A stretch of DNA of 64,000 nt from CAZSSM01 sp964609385 (GTDB lineage: Bacteria > Planctomycetota > Planctomycetia > Isosphaerales > Isosphaeraceae): the NCBI GenBank assembly GCA_964609385.1, contig CAZSSM010000036.1, positions 3,032 to 67,031 on the forward strand, written 5' to 3'. Each line of letters opens with the position of its first letter. Within the stretch, counting starts at the first letter, position 1. Position numbers and translations under genes: made by a program. Under the pieces are notes generated by a model. The model was not told the DNA's origin, did no database searches, and saw only the letters and a list, made by a program, of their open reading frames with translations. Of the stretch, positions 27,991-35,334 are shown piece by piece.

Positions 27991-28205
27991 ACTAGAAGTC
28001 GAGGGCGGTTTCTCGTGACAGAACAGAAGAGACGGTTGAGGTTGGCCCTAAAAGCCAGGACTCTGGTCACGCAAGCCGTCAGAGTGCTTATGCGGACGGA
28101 CGCTCGCGAACGATTGAAAGGTTCTGGCCGCACATCTCTTGAGGGTTTCAACGGATCCCTTTCTGTCCAGGGTAGAACTACTCGGCGAACCACAGGGATA
28201 CAATC

Positions 28206-29675
28206 ATGTTGGGTCGAGCCGCGCTCTGTATGACTGTCGCGCTGACGTGCAACGGGGTCTCCTTGGCTTCCAATGAGGAAGCGGGTGGGGTCATGGAGAT
28301 TTCCGCCGAGGATCTCCGCGACAAGATACGCGGCGGATTGCTGGGCCAGATCCTGGGAAATCTGAATGGTCTCCCGCACGAGAACAAGTACATCCATGAG
28401 CCGGGCCGCGTGGAACAGTACACGCCTGCCTTGCCTGAAGGTGCGCGGACGGACGACGACACCGATTTCGAGTGGGTCTACATCGTCGCGATGCAGGACG
28501 AAAACACGATCCTGTTGCCCGAGTCGCGGATCGCTGAGCTGTGGCGCAGTCGAATCAATGCCGGGATCTATTGCTCCAACCTGTACGCGCGACGGCTCAT
28601 GGACCTGGGAATCGAGCCGCCGCTGACCGGCTCAACGGTCCTGAATCCCTGGGCCGAATTCAATATATCCGGGCAATTTCTCTGCGAGACCTTTGGGCTG
28701 CTCGCGCCGGGCATGCCGCAGACCGCGTCGCGGATTGGGTTGCACTACACGCGCGTCGCGATCGACGATGAGCCGGCACAGTCAACCCAGTTCTTCTGCA
28801 CGATGATCGCCTGTGCGTTCGTCGAGGATGATATGGATGTCCTGCTCGATCGAGGCGTCGAGGCTCTGGATCCCACGAGCGTTCAGCGTCAGATCGTTTG
28901 CGACGTGCGGGCTTGGCATCGCCAGTACCCGGACGATTGGAGCGCCACCCGGCGGCTCCTCAAAGACAAGTATTCGCAGGCCGACGGCCAGATGCGCGAT
29001 CGCAACGGCTACGAATTGACGACCGGCTCCACGGTCGCAGCCCTGTTGTACGGTGAGGGGGATCTGCCGGAGACGCTGCGGACGGCCTTCAATTTCGGAT
29101 GGGACGCGGATAACTCCGCAGCGACGGCCGGGACGATCGTCGGAGTCCTGCGAGGATATCGTCACATGCTCTCACAAGGATGGACGATCGTGGACCGCTA
29201 CCGCAACACCACGCGCGACGGAATGCCGAAGGACGAGACGATCACCAGTTTCGCCGATCGTGTCATCGACCTCTCCGAGAGAGTCATCTCGGAACATGGG
29301 GGCCAGCGTGTCATCGCGCACGGACAACCGATCTATCGCGTCGCAACCCAGGCCCAGGGGAACGTCTCTCCACTATCGCCGCCGAGCGATCTCCGAGCGG
29401 CTTTCCGCGAGCAGTTGGGGCCAGACATCACGGAGGCGATCCTAGGCCAGGCCGACCCACAACAGCGGGCCAAGGCCGCCTACTGGGCCCTCTGTCTTGA
29501 CATGGCGCCCGACCTTCAAAAGAAACACCCGGAAGCTTGGCGGAGGGCCGTCGAGGCGTTGGACGGGTATCCCAAACTGTTAAGCCGTCTGCACTCGGCC
29601 TCCCCCGACACGCTCGCCCATCGCGAGTTGAAGAAGCAAGCGGCTGCCGTGGGAATCATTCCTCCAAAGAAATAG
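28206..29675 (+). CDS. Exported ADP-ribosylglycohydrolase family protein
   Basis: 489 residues, start supported by AGGG eight bases upstream. An N-terminal signal peptide (LCMTVALTCNGVSLAS) implies export. The DraG/ARH fold is recognised from two metal-binding motifs: TDDDTDFEW (residues 82-90) near the start and GWDADNSAATAGTIVG (about 298) near the middle, together with KIRGGLLGQILGNLNGLP. Known family members remove ADP-ribose from proteins or hydrolyse related glycosidic bonds using two magnesium ions. Exported planctomycete members probably act on other N- or O-glycosides, since NAD-derived substrates are cytosolic. That is inference. It is the first gene of the accessory island after the divergent Fic gene. 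Confidence 0.8.
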   Translation: MLGRAALCMTVALTCNGVSLASNEEAGGVMEISAEDLRDKIRGGLLGQILGNLNGLPHENKYIHEPGRVEQYTPALPEGARTDDDTDFEWVYIVAMQDENTILLPESRIAELWRSRINAGIYCSNLYARRLMDLGIEPPLTGSTVLNPWAEFNISGQFLCETFGLLAPGMPQTASRIGLHYTRVAIDDEPAQSTQFFCTMIACAFVEDDMDVLLDRGVEALDPTSVQRQIVCDVRAWHRQYPDDWSATRRLLKDKYSQADGQMRDRNGYELTTGSTVAALLYGEGDLPETLRTAFNFGWDADNSAATAGTIVGVLRGYRHMLSQGWTIVDRYRNTTRDGMPKDETITSFADRVIDLSERVISEHGGQRVIAHGQPIYRVATQAQGNVSPLSPPSDLRAAFREQLGPDITEAILGQADPQQRAKAAYWALCLDMAPDLQKKHPEAWRRAVEALDGYPKLLSRLHSASPDTLAHRELKKQAAAVGIIPPKK

Positions 29676-29732
29676 ATCACGTCATTAAGAGTTATCAATA
29701 ATTCCGATTCTCGGAGGCATGCTAACAGCACT

Positions 29733-29758
29733 GAAGTCGACCCCATTGTCCAGGCCAC
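29733..29758 (+). repeat. 26-bp shared motif, copy 1
   Basis: A 26-base sequence beginning GAAGTCGACCCC and ending AGGCCAC recurs at 34304-34329 with two substitutions. It is reminiscent of IS3-type insertion sequence ends, which often read TGAAxTGxACCCC, but no transposase is attached here. Confidence 0.55.
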
Positions 29759-29789
29759 GCAGATCAAATGTGTATGATAGATGTAATTG

Positions 29790-29830
29790 TCAAACCAACT
29801 CCGTTTGCTATTGGCAAGGGGTTGGTTTGA
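29790..29830. terminator. Hairpin between ADP-ribosylglycohydrolase and dehalogenase genes
   Basis: TCAAACCAAC and its exact complement GTTGGTTTGA flank inner arms TTTGC/GCAAG that also nearly pair, giving a stem of about 17 base pairs with one bulge and a short loop. There is no T-tract. It could end transcription of the upstream gene or be a remnant of a mobile element. Confidence 0.45.
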
Positions 29831-29973
29831 TGGTCACAGCGTCTACCATCACCGTGAAGCTGGGCTTGAGGGGCAGAGCAACGAGGCAGTGCTCCAGACC
29901 CAACGTTGATTCTACCGGCTCCATCGCGGAGCCTCCCAGAATTCACTCCTCCAATCACAATCGGATACGATCG

Positions 29974-31170
29974 ATGAATACTCTCCTTGCAAGTCTGATG
30001 CTCGCGACGCTGCTCGCACACTCGCTAACCGCCGCGGCCTTTGCGCAACAACCAACTCCATCGTCCGAGCGAGCGCCGCAATTGCGTTCGATGCTTGACC
30101 AGGACGGCGACAATAAGGTCGGTCAAGACGAAGCGCAAGGCGGCCTGAAGAACAACGATGCCCTTGTCGATAGCAACGGCGATGGAGGAATCGATTTGGA
30201 TGAACTGACAAGGATTCCCAAGATGGCCGCACGGCGTGCTTCAGGCGACCGGCGCGCCGAAGTCAGCACGGTTCAGGACGTTCGGCCAGGTGTCCATCGG
30301 ACGCCGGAGGCCCGATTTGCAGATATCAAGGACTTCCCGTTCAAGACTCACTACATCGATATCGACGGTCTTCGCATGGCCTATGTCGACGAAGGCACGG
30401 GCGAGGCCGGTACGTTCTTGCTGCTCCACGGGGAACCCGTTTGGAGCTACATGTACCGAGGAGCGATTCCTGGGCTGGCGGCCGCTGGCTACCGCGTGAT
30501 CGCTCCCGACAACATCGGCTTCGGGCGTAGTGACAAGGTCATCGATATCGAGTGGTACACGCTCGATAATCATGTCCAGACGCTGAAGCGTCTGGTGACG
30601 AAACTGGAATTGCGTAACATCACGATCGTAGTCAACGATTGGGGTGGTCCGAACGGGTTAGTGATGGCTACCGAGATGCCCGACCGATTCGATCGCCTGA
30701 TCATCCTCAACACATGGCTCCACTTTGAGGGATATCCGTATACTCAGGCGCTCCGCGACTGGAACAAGCGCTCGCAGTCGATTGACTTCACGCGGTTTCT
30801 GGCGTTTCCATCGGCTGTCCGCGCACCGTTCGACAGTCCGGATGCCGTCGCCGGCGCCTTGAGGTGGCCGTGGATGCTGCCGTTCGCCGAACCGGAGGCG
30901 GGGAACGCCGTCCGGCAGGAGGCTGCCTGGAACAACTTGGCTTCATGGGACAAGCCAGCGCATGTCATATTTGGCGACTCCGATCGGATTTTTCCCGAAG
31001 AGTGGGGTCGTCAGTTCGCAGCGCACATTCCCGGCGCGACCTTTACCAGCGTCGAAGGTGAGGGGCATCGGCCCCTGTTGTTCACTGGGTCCGCGGGGGG
31101 GCAATTCTTCGGCGAACATCGCGGTGATGAGTTCGCAGAGCTGGTTCTTCGATTGATCAGGACCGAATAA
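29974..31170 (+). CDS. Exported haloalkane dehalogenase-like hydrolase with N-terminal EF-hands
   Basis: 398 residues from ATG 29974, giving a signal peptide (MNTLLASLMLATLLAHSLTAAAFA). Two EF-hand calcium loops follow: DQDGDNKVGQDE (from D42) and DSNGDGGIDLDE. The rest is a haloalkane dehalogenase-type alpha/beta hydrolase: oxyanion strand LLLHGEPVWSYMYRG with the halide-binding Trp, APDNIGFGRSDK, nucleophile Asp222 in VVNDWGGPNG, acid in FGDSDRIFPEEW, and catalytic His in GEGHRPLL. Such enzymes hydrolyse carbon-halogen bonds to alcohols. Export plus calcium-binding repeats is unusual for the family, which is normally cytosolic. The true substrate could be another ester-like compound. Confidence 0.8.
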   Translation: MNTLLASLMLATLLAHSLTAAAFAQQPTPSSERAPQLRSMLDQDGDNKVGQDEAQGGLKNNDALVDSNGDGGIDLDELTRIPKMAARRASGDRRAEVSTVQDVRPGVHRTPEARFADIKDFPFKTHYIDIDGLRMAYVDEGTGEAGTFLLLHGEPVWSYMYRGAIPGLAAAGYRVIAPDNIGFGRSDKVIDIEWYTLDNHVQTLKRLVTKLELRNITIVVNDWGGPNGLVMATEMPDRFDRLIILNTWLHFEGYPYTQALRDWNKRSQSIDFTRFLAFPSAVRAPFDSPDAVAGALRWPWMLPFAEPEAGNAVRQEAAWNNLASWDKPAHVIFGDSDRIFPEEWGRQFAAHIPGATFTSVEGEGHRPLLFTGSAGGQFFGEHRGDEFAELVLRLIRTE

Positions 31171-31236
31171 GACACTCACGAGCGTTTCGCGAACCAGGTG
31201 CTTCGCTAGCCCTAGCCGCCCATTAACGTGGCTGCT

Positions 31237-31317
31237 CTGACGTTGCCGCTTTTCGATGGCCTCCTGCCAAAAACGCTCCTGGTGGGGATCGCGAGGCTTG
31301 CCTTTCGCTGTGGCCAT
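31237..31317 (-). pseudogene. Fragment of IS66-family accessory protein TnpA
   Basis: Reading on the minus strand from an ATG with GAGGA upstream, the first 27 codons (KGKPRDPHQERFW and the following QEAIEKRQRQ) resemble the start of IS66-type TnpA proteins, which begin KPRDPxxERFW. The expected continuation (SGLSVRxFC...) is absent, and the frame runs on with no resemblance. It is a short scrap of a former insertion, just upstream of island repeat B. Confidence 0.45.
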
Positions 31318-31497
31318 GGTCGTTCCTCAGGGAAAGTGGCTGGTCTCCCCAGATGCTACTTGGCCTAGTGAGATGTGATTTAAAAGACGCGCACTTACAG
31401 ATAGGGAAATTTTATGCGATTCCAGATATCGCGATTGCCGATTCAAAGTTGTTACCAATTTGTACCGTATTTGTAGGGAGGTCGTTGGTACCAATGA

Positions 31498-31833
31498 TCT
31501 ACCAGTTTCCACCGAATTGGTAGGAAGGCCGTTTCATACAGCGATCTTCCAACCGGACCCGTCGTGCGGATCGAATCTGGATTGCTGGGTGAGATGGGGA
31601 ATTCTTGCCGGATCGCCAAGGATCCACGGTGATCGGTGCTCACTGCGCGGTTGGCTGATATGGGGAGCGAGTTGCTCTGGGGGGTCGAGGATCGTCGTGT
31701 TGGGGTGATCCCGATCTTTGACTTAGGATTTGGATCCGTTTAGGTGTAATTTGCGAATTCAAACTATATATTTTCCCTCGATAAAGTTCCCTCAGGGATC
31801 ACTTCCCGAGTGGTTGGAGAACCAGGGTCCACT
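31498..31833 (+). repeat. Island repeat, copy B
   Basis: Second copy of the unidentified repeat, including CTACCAGTTTCC...GAATTGGTAGG, the block gatcgccaaggatcc, and tcccgatctttgac. Downstream it continues to a Pu/Py-mixed end (tatatattttccctcg..gtggttgg) also seen in copy A. It ends about 145 bases before the ThuA gene. Confidence 0.65.
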
Positions 31834-31979
31834 TCACTTGCAACCGAGATGCGTGTGCGTCAAAATCGGGCCACGCGGATTATTGCGATCCGCTGGAGGC
31901 GGGGCGATTCATCTAAATCCGCAGCCTTTCGCCTCTAGCCATAAGCGGCGACAACACAACCGATGATGAGGAGGGAACG

Positions 31980-32858
31980 ATGAAGCGCTTCTGCACCGTT
32001 TGGGTTGTGCTCTTGTTGATCGGTACGGCGAATGCCGAAGAGCCGAAACTGAAGGGATTGATCGTCGATGGCCAGAACAACCATAACTGGAAGGCCACGA
32101 CACCCGTTTTGAAAGAGTACCTGGAACAGACCGGGCTCTTCACGATCGAAGTTGCCACGACAGGCAGCGACACCGTTGAATTCGAGCCGAAGTTCGCTGA
32201 TTACGCCGTTGTCGTTATGAACTACAACGGAGCCGACTGGCCGGAGAAAACTCAAGCGAGTTTTGTCGATTACGTCCGCAACGGCGGTGGCCTGGTGATC
32301 TATCACGCGGCCAACAACTCGTTTCCCGAGTGGAAAGAGTACAACATGATAATCGGCCTCGGCGGTTGGGGTGGCCGCAATGAGAAAGACGGCCCCTATA
32401 TCCGCTTTCGCGGAGGCAAAGTAATCCGCGATATGTCCCCCGGTCGTGGCGGCAGCCACGGGAGACAGCACGAGTACGTCGTCGAGACGATCAACACGGA
32501 ACACCCGATCACGAGTGGTTTACCGGCCAAGTGGCGACACGTGTCCGACGAACTCTACGACCGGCTCCGCGGCCCTGCCGAGAATCTGACAGTGCTGGCC
32601 ACGGCATACTCGGACAAGGCCACCGGGGGGACCGGCGAGAATGAGCCAGTCCTGTTCACGATCAATTACGGCAAAGGACGAGTGTTTCATACCGTGATGG
32701 GGGACAATGTCCAGCAGATGAACTGCGTTGGGTTCGCCGTCACGCTACAAGCGAGGCACCGAATGGGCTGCCACTGGGAAGGTGACCCAGGCGATCCCGG
32801 AGAAAATGCCGACCGCCGAAGAAGTTTTGCGAGTGAAGTGAGGCGCGGGCCATCATGA
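31980..32858 (+). CDS. ThuA-domain exported protein, C-terminus frameshifted
   Basis: The start is fixed by GAGGAGGG before ATG 31980, followed by a signal peptide (CTVWVVLLLIGTANA). The ThuA fold is clear: LIVDGQNNHNWKATTP, VVVMNYNGADWPE, FVDYVRNGGGLVIYHAANN, HEYVVETINTEHPITSGLP, YGKGRVFHTVMGD. ThuA-like domains in planctomycetes are glutamine-amidotransferase-like and occur with sugar metabolism genes. As read, the tail after about residue 257 is aberrant. From 32752 the +1 frame continues with RGTEWAATGKVTQAIPEKMP and ends at a stop at 32838-32840, the normal ThuA ending. A single extra base near 32751 therefore breaks the gene's last 30 codons; the core is intact and may still fold. Confidence 0.75.
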   Translation: MKRFCTVWVVLLLIGTANAEEPKLKGLIVDGQNNHNWKATTPVLKEYLEQTGLFTIEVATTGSDTVEFEPKFADYAVVVMNYNGADWPEKTQASFVDYVRNGGGLVIYHAANNSFPEWKEYNMIIGLGGWGGRNEKDGPYIRFRGGKVIRDMSPGRGGSHGRQHEYVVETINTEHPITSGLPAKWRHVSDELYDRLRGPAENLTVLATAYSDKATGGTGENEPVLFTINYGKGRVFHTVMGDNVQQMNCVGFAVTLQARHRMGCHWEGDPGDPGENADRRRSFASEVRRGPS

Positions 32859-32917
32859 TACTGAGACTGCAAACTGGGCGGCGAGGTGATTGCGCCCATG
32901 CAGTCCCGGTATCCTGA

Positions 32918-33699
32918 GAGTCTGTCCCAGAAGGTAAGACCGATGGGTCATTTGCATTCTCAAAGTCATGAGACAACACCACGACCCCATTGACCTCACC
33001 GACGACCAGTGGCACCACCATTGACCCTCTGATCCCACCCCACAAACCTGGGGGACGACCTCGCATCTCGTTTTCATGCGCGAGGTCCTCGACGCGATCT
33101 CTAACTCCATCCCGCGTACCGGATGCCCGTGGCAGTACCTCTCCGGGGATTTCCCGCCCAAAAGCTCCGTCTGGCGGGACTTTGATCGCGGGCGCAAGGA
33201 CGGAACTCTCGAGACGATCCACGATCAGCTCCGCCGCTGGGTCCGCACCGCCGAAAAGCCGCAGCAACCCCGGACCACCGCCAGCCTTGACAGTCCGTCC
33301 GTGGTGGCCACCTCGGGCCGAGAACACCGGGGCTTTGATCGTCTCCGGGGCCAGCCAATCTCACGTGTCCGGAAGATCTTTGCCGACGCGAAGTACCACA
33401 ACCATCCGTTGAGTTAATGAATTGCCAAGTATGGTCGTTGGCGATTAACGATCATCGGTCGCCCCAAGGGCCAACGCGGCTGGGCTCTCCCTTCCAAGCG
33501 ATGGGTTGTGGAGCAGACCTTGGGTTGGCTGAATTGTTACCGTCGTTTGAGCCAGAACCGTGAGAAGAGCGTGTTGTCGTTGGAGAGTTGGCTGAAATGG
33601 GCGATGATTCAGTTGATGCTTAACCCTTTGGCCCCGTCGGGGTCGGATCCGGAATTCGGCGGCCGCAAGGCCGCCTAACCGCGCTTCTGGGACAGACCC
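32918..33699 (+). mobile_element. Degenerate IS5-family insertion sequence
   Basis: About 782 bases bounded by imperfect inverted repeats GAGTCTGTCCCAGAAG (left, from 32918) and its complement CTTCTGGGACAGACCC (right, to 33699), differing at one or two outer bases. The trinucleotide TGA flanks both sides (32915-32917 and 33700-33702), a 3-bp target duplication of the TNA kind known in the IS5/IS1031/IS427 group. The element lies directly after the ThuA gene and contains a broken transposase with an internal deletion, so it is dead. Confidence 0.75.
32968..33678 (+). pseudogene. Broken IS5-type transposase
   Basis: Pieces of one transposase in different frames: start MRQHHDPIDLTDDQW, then a stop; LIPPHKPGGRPR in the next frame; then REVLDAISNSIPRTGCPW, LSGDFPPKSSVWRDF, TLETIHDQLRR and SLDSPSVVATSGREHRGFD; finally RRPKG-like and KRWVVEQTLGWLNCYRRLS ending NPLAP. 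Family members continue after the DS motif with about 80 residues that are missing here. There are at least two frameshifts plus an internal deletion. The family is that of DUF4096-containing IS5-like transposases with DDE catalysis. Confidence 0.75.
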
Positions 33700-33778
33700 T
33701 GACGTGGCGCCCACGCTTGCCCCATCCGCCGGCGTGCTCGACCATGATGAGTCCCCTTGAACTATCCACGAGGTTGCC

Positions 33779-34231
33779 GTGAGATCATTCGAGAAGATGA
33801 CAAAGGCCGAAGTGATCAACGCACAACGGGCGTGGGCCAAGGCCGTTGTTGAGCGAGATGTAGAGACGCTTCTTGGACTCTATGACTTCGGTTCGCCCGA
33901 TGAACCGCTCCTGTTCAAACCCACGTTGGCAGATGTAATCCGTCTGGATGAGGCGGGAGCGCGATCCTACTTCGTAGGAGGGAATGCCGACTACCCGCAT
34001 GACGGTGGCTTTCTAAATCACGGCTGGAAGCATGTGGAGTTCCAAAGTGCCGTCGGGCCCATCCTGAAGGCGGGCGGCCTAGGCTACAAAGACATGGGCC
34101 ACTACACCTTCGTCAACGAGAATGGCGATGCGACCCGCGCCGACTACACATTCGCGTATCACAAGCTTGATGGCAAGGTATTGATTTCGCTTCACCATTC
34201 ATCCCTAACATGGATGCCACCATCGAATTAA
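33779..34231 (+). CDS. NTF2-like (SnoaL/CaMKII-association-type) protein
   Basis: 150 residues, starting at GTG 33779 with AGG upstream; ATG 33797 is an alternative. It has the NTF2-like pattern of SnoaL and calcium/calmodulin kinase II association-domain proteins: helix INAQRAWAKAVVERDVETLLGLY, then a strand region DEPLLFKPTLAD, GGFLNHGWKHVEFQ, MGHYTFVNENGDATRADYTFAYHK and LISLHHSSLTW. Such folds are cones used for small-molecule binding or enzymatic roles. There is no signal peptide. It stands alone, just downstream of the dead insertion sequence. The function is unknown. Confidence 0.6.
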   Translation: MRSFEKMTKAEVINAQRAWAKAVVERDVETLLGLYDFGSPDEPLLFKPTLADVIRLDEAGARSYFVGGNADYPHDGGFLNHGWKHVEFQSAVGPILKAGGLGYKDMGHYTFVNENGDATRADYTFAYHKLDGKVLISLHHSSLTWMPPSN

Positions 34232-34303
34232 GCTGGTCCCATCTCGACTCGCGTGGCAATTGACTTATTTGCACGCCGAAACCGGTATGCCAATTTGCCG
34301 CTC

Positions 34304-34329
34304 GAAGTGGACCCCATTGTCTAGGCCAC
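34304..34329 (+). repeat. 26-bp shared motif, copy 2
   Basis: Second copy of the 26-base motif at 29733-29758, differing at two positions. It lies just before island repeat C, so the motif marks both sides of the region between the dehalogenase and the repeat. Confidence 0.5.
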
Positions 34330-34425
34330 TCGGCCCGATACTTTTGTTACAGCCGAGGGGATCTTCATACGGACCTTGGTATCCTGAAGACTGGTCGGAA
34401 GCGGGTACCCGATTGGTAGAGAGTC

Positions 34426-34675
34426 TGTTGGTACCAATGATCTACCAGTTTCTACCGAATTGGTAGGAGGGCCGTCGTGTACGGCGATTTTCCGGCCGGA
34501 TCGATTGTGGGAACCCGATCTGGATTGCTTTGTTGGATAGCGATTCTTGCTGGATCACCGAGGATCACGGCGATCCGGCGCTCTCTGTGCGGTCGGCTGA
34601 AGTGGGGGGCGAATTGTTCCGGGAGGTCGAGGATCATCGCGTCGGAGGCGCTCCCGATCTTCGACCCGCGAATTG
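34426..34675 (+). repeat. Island repeat, copy C
   Basis: Third copy. It shares ggtaccaatgatctaccag and tctaccgaattggtagg with copy B and ggatcaccgaggatc, gtgcggtcggctga and ctcccgatcttcgac with both others. It lacks the 3' extension shared by A and B. It marks the right-hand edge of the accessory island. No gene is present in this part. Confidence 0.6.
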
Positions 34676-34759
34676 AAGGCTCGATGATTGACGTCCGGCT
34701 CGTCGCGGATCCGGCACGCTTCGGTGTGGCGTGGGTGCGGGGATCCCTCGAGTTCCCGA

Positions 34760-35125
34760 TCACCAGGCGAGGTTGTCCTGGGCCTGGGTTTTCTCGGCGA
34801 AGAGGTCGACCAGGGCTCGGGCGGCGTCGCGGTCCTCGCGGCGCAGATTGAGGGCGACCGAGCCGGGCTGATTGGTCGGGAAGTCGCCCCAGACGGTCAT
34901 CGAGTCGGTCAGCAGATCCAGACGCGTGCCGAACCAGCCCTCATGGAGTCGGCAGGTGCGGATCCGATCGGCGGGGAGCACCAGCTCGCGGTTCTTGTGG
35001 ACCGGATAGAGTTCCAAGAAGCTGGCGGTGTACTCGATCGATAGGCCGCCGGGTGTGGTCCGGAGCAGGCCCTTGATCTTGCCCAACCCGCCCCAGATCT
35101 CCATGTCGAAAGGCAGAACCGTCAT
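34760..35125 (-). CDS. Small hypothetical protein, PH/GRAM-like beta-strand pattern
   Basis: 121 residues from ATG 35125, which has GAGGA ten bases upstream. The sequence alternates beta strands (LRTTPGGLSIEYTASFLEL, RELVLPADRIRTCRLHEGWFG, TRLDLLTDSMTVWGDFP, GSVALNLRREDRDAARALVDLF) ending in one helix, a pattern reminiscent of small PH/GRAM-like domains that test membrane or peptide binding. No motif allows a firm assignment. It is the last gene before the minus-strand FAD/YdjY cluster and probably separately transcribed. Confidence 0.5.
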   Translation of the reverse strand: MTVLPFDMEIWGGLGKIKGLLRTTPGGLSIEYTASFLELYPVHKNRELVLPADRIRTCRLHEGWFGTRLDLLTDSMTVWGDFPTNQPGSVALNLRREDRDAARALVDLFAEKTQAQDNLAW

Positions 35126-35334
35126 CGCCAAGAATCCTCGTCTCGTGGGGAAGGGCAGGAGTCAGCCCTGGTTTTCAATGCCGAACGTGGTGTCCGGATG
35201 AGTCGGGCCACCCCCATCAAGTTGATCGGACCGTTCATGAGGGTACTTCGTTCGACGGGGGCGAAGATTGGCTTTCTGTGAGGGCGACGCGCAGCGGACC
35301 TCGCGACGATTGAGGGGCTGAGATCCCGACGAGA

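Noticed and set aside
31460..31708. Short frame inside repeat B, with a similar frame inside repeat C
   Set aside because: The two frames share some residues only because the DNA repeats are similar; copy A has a stop in the equivalent frame, so coding is not conserved.
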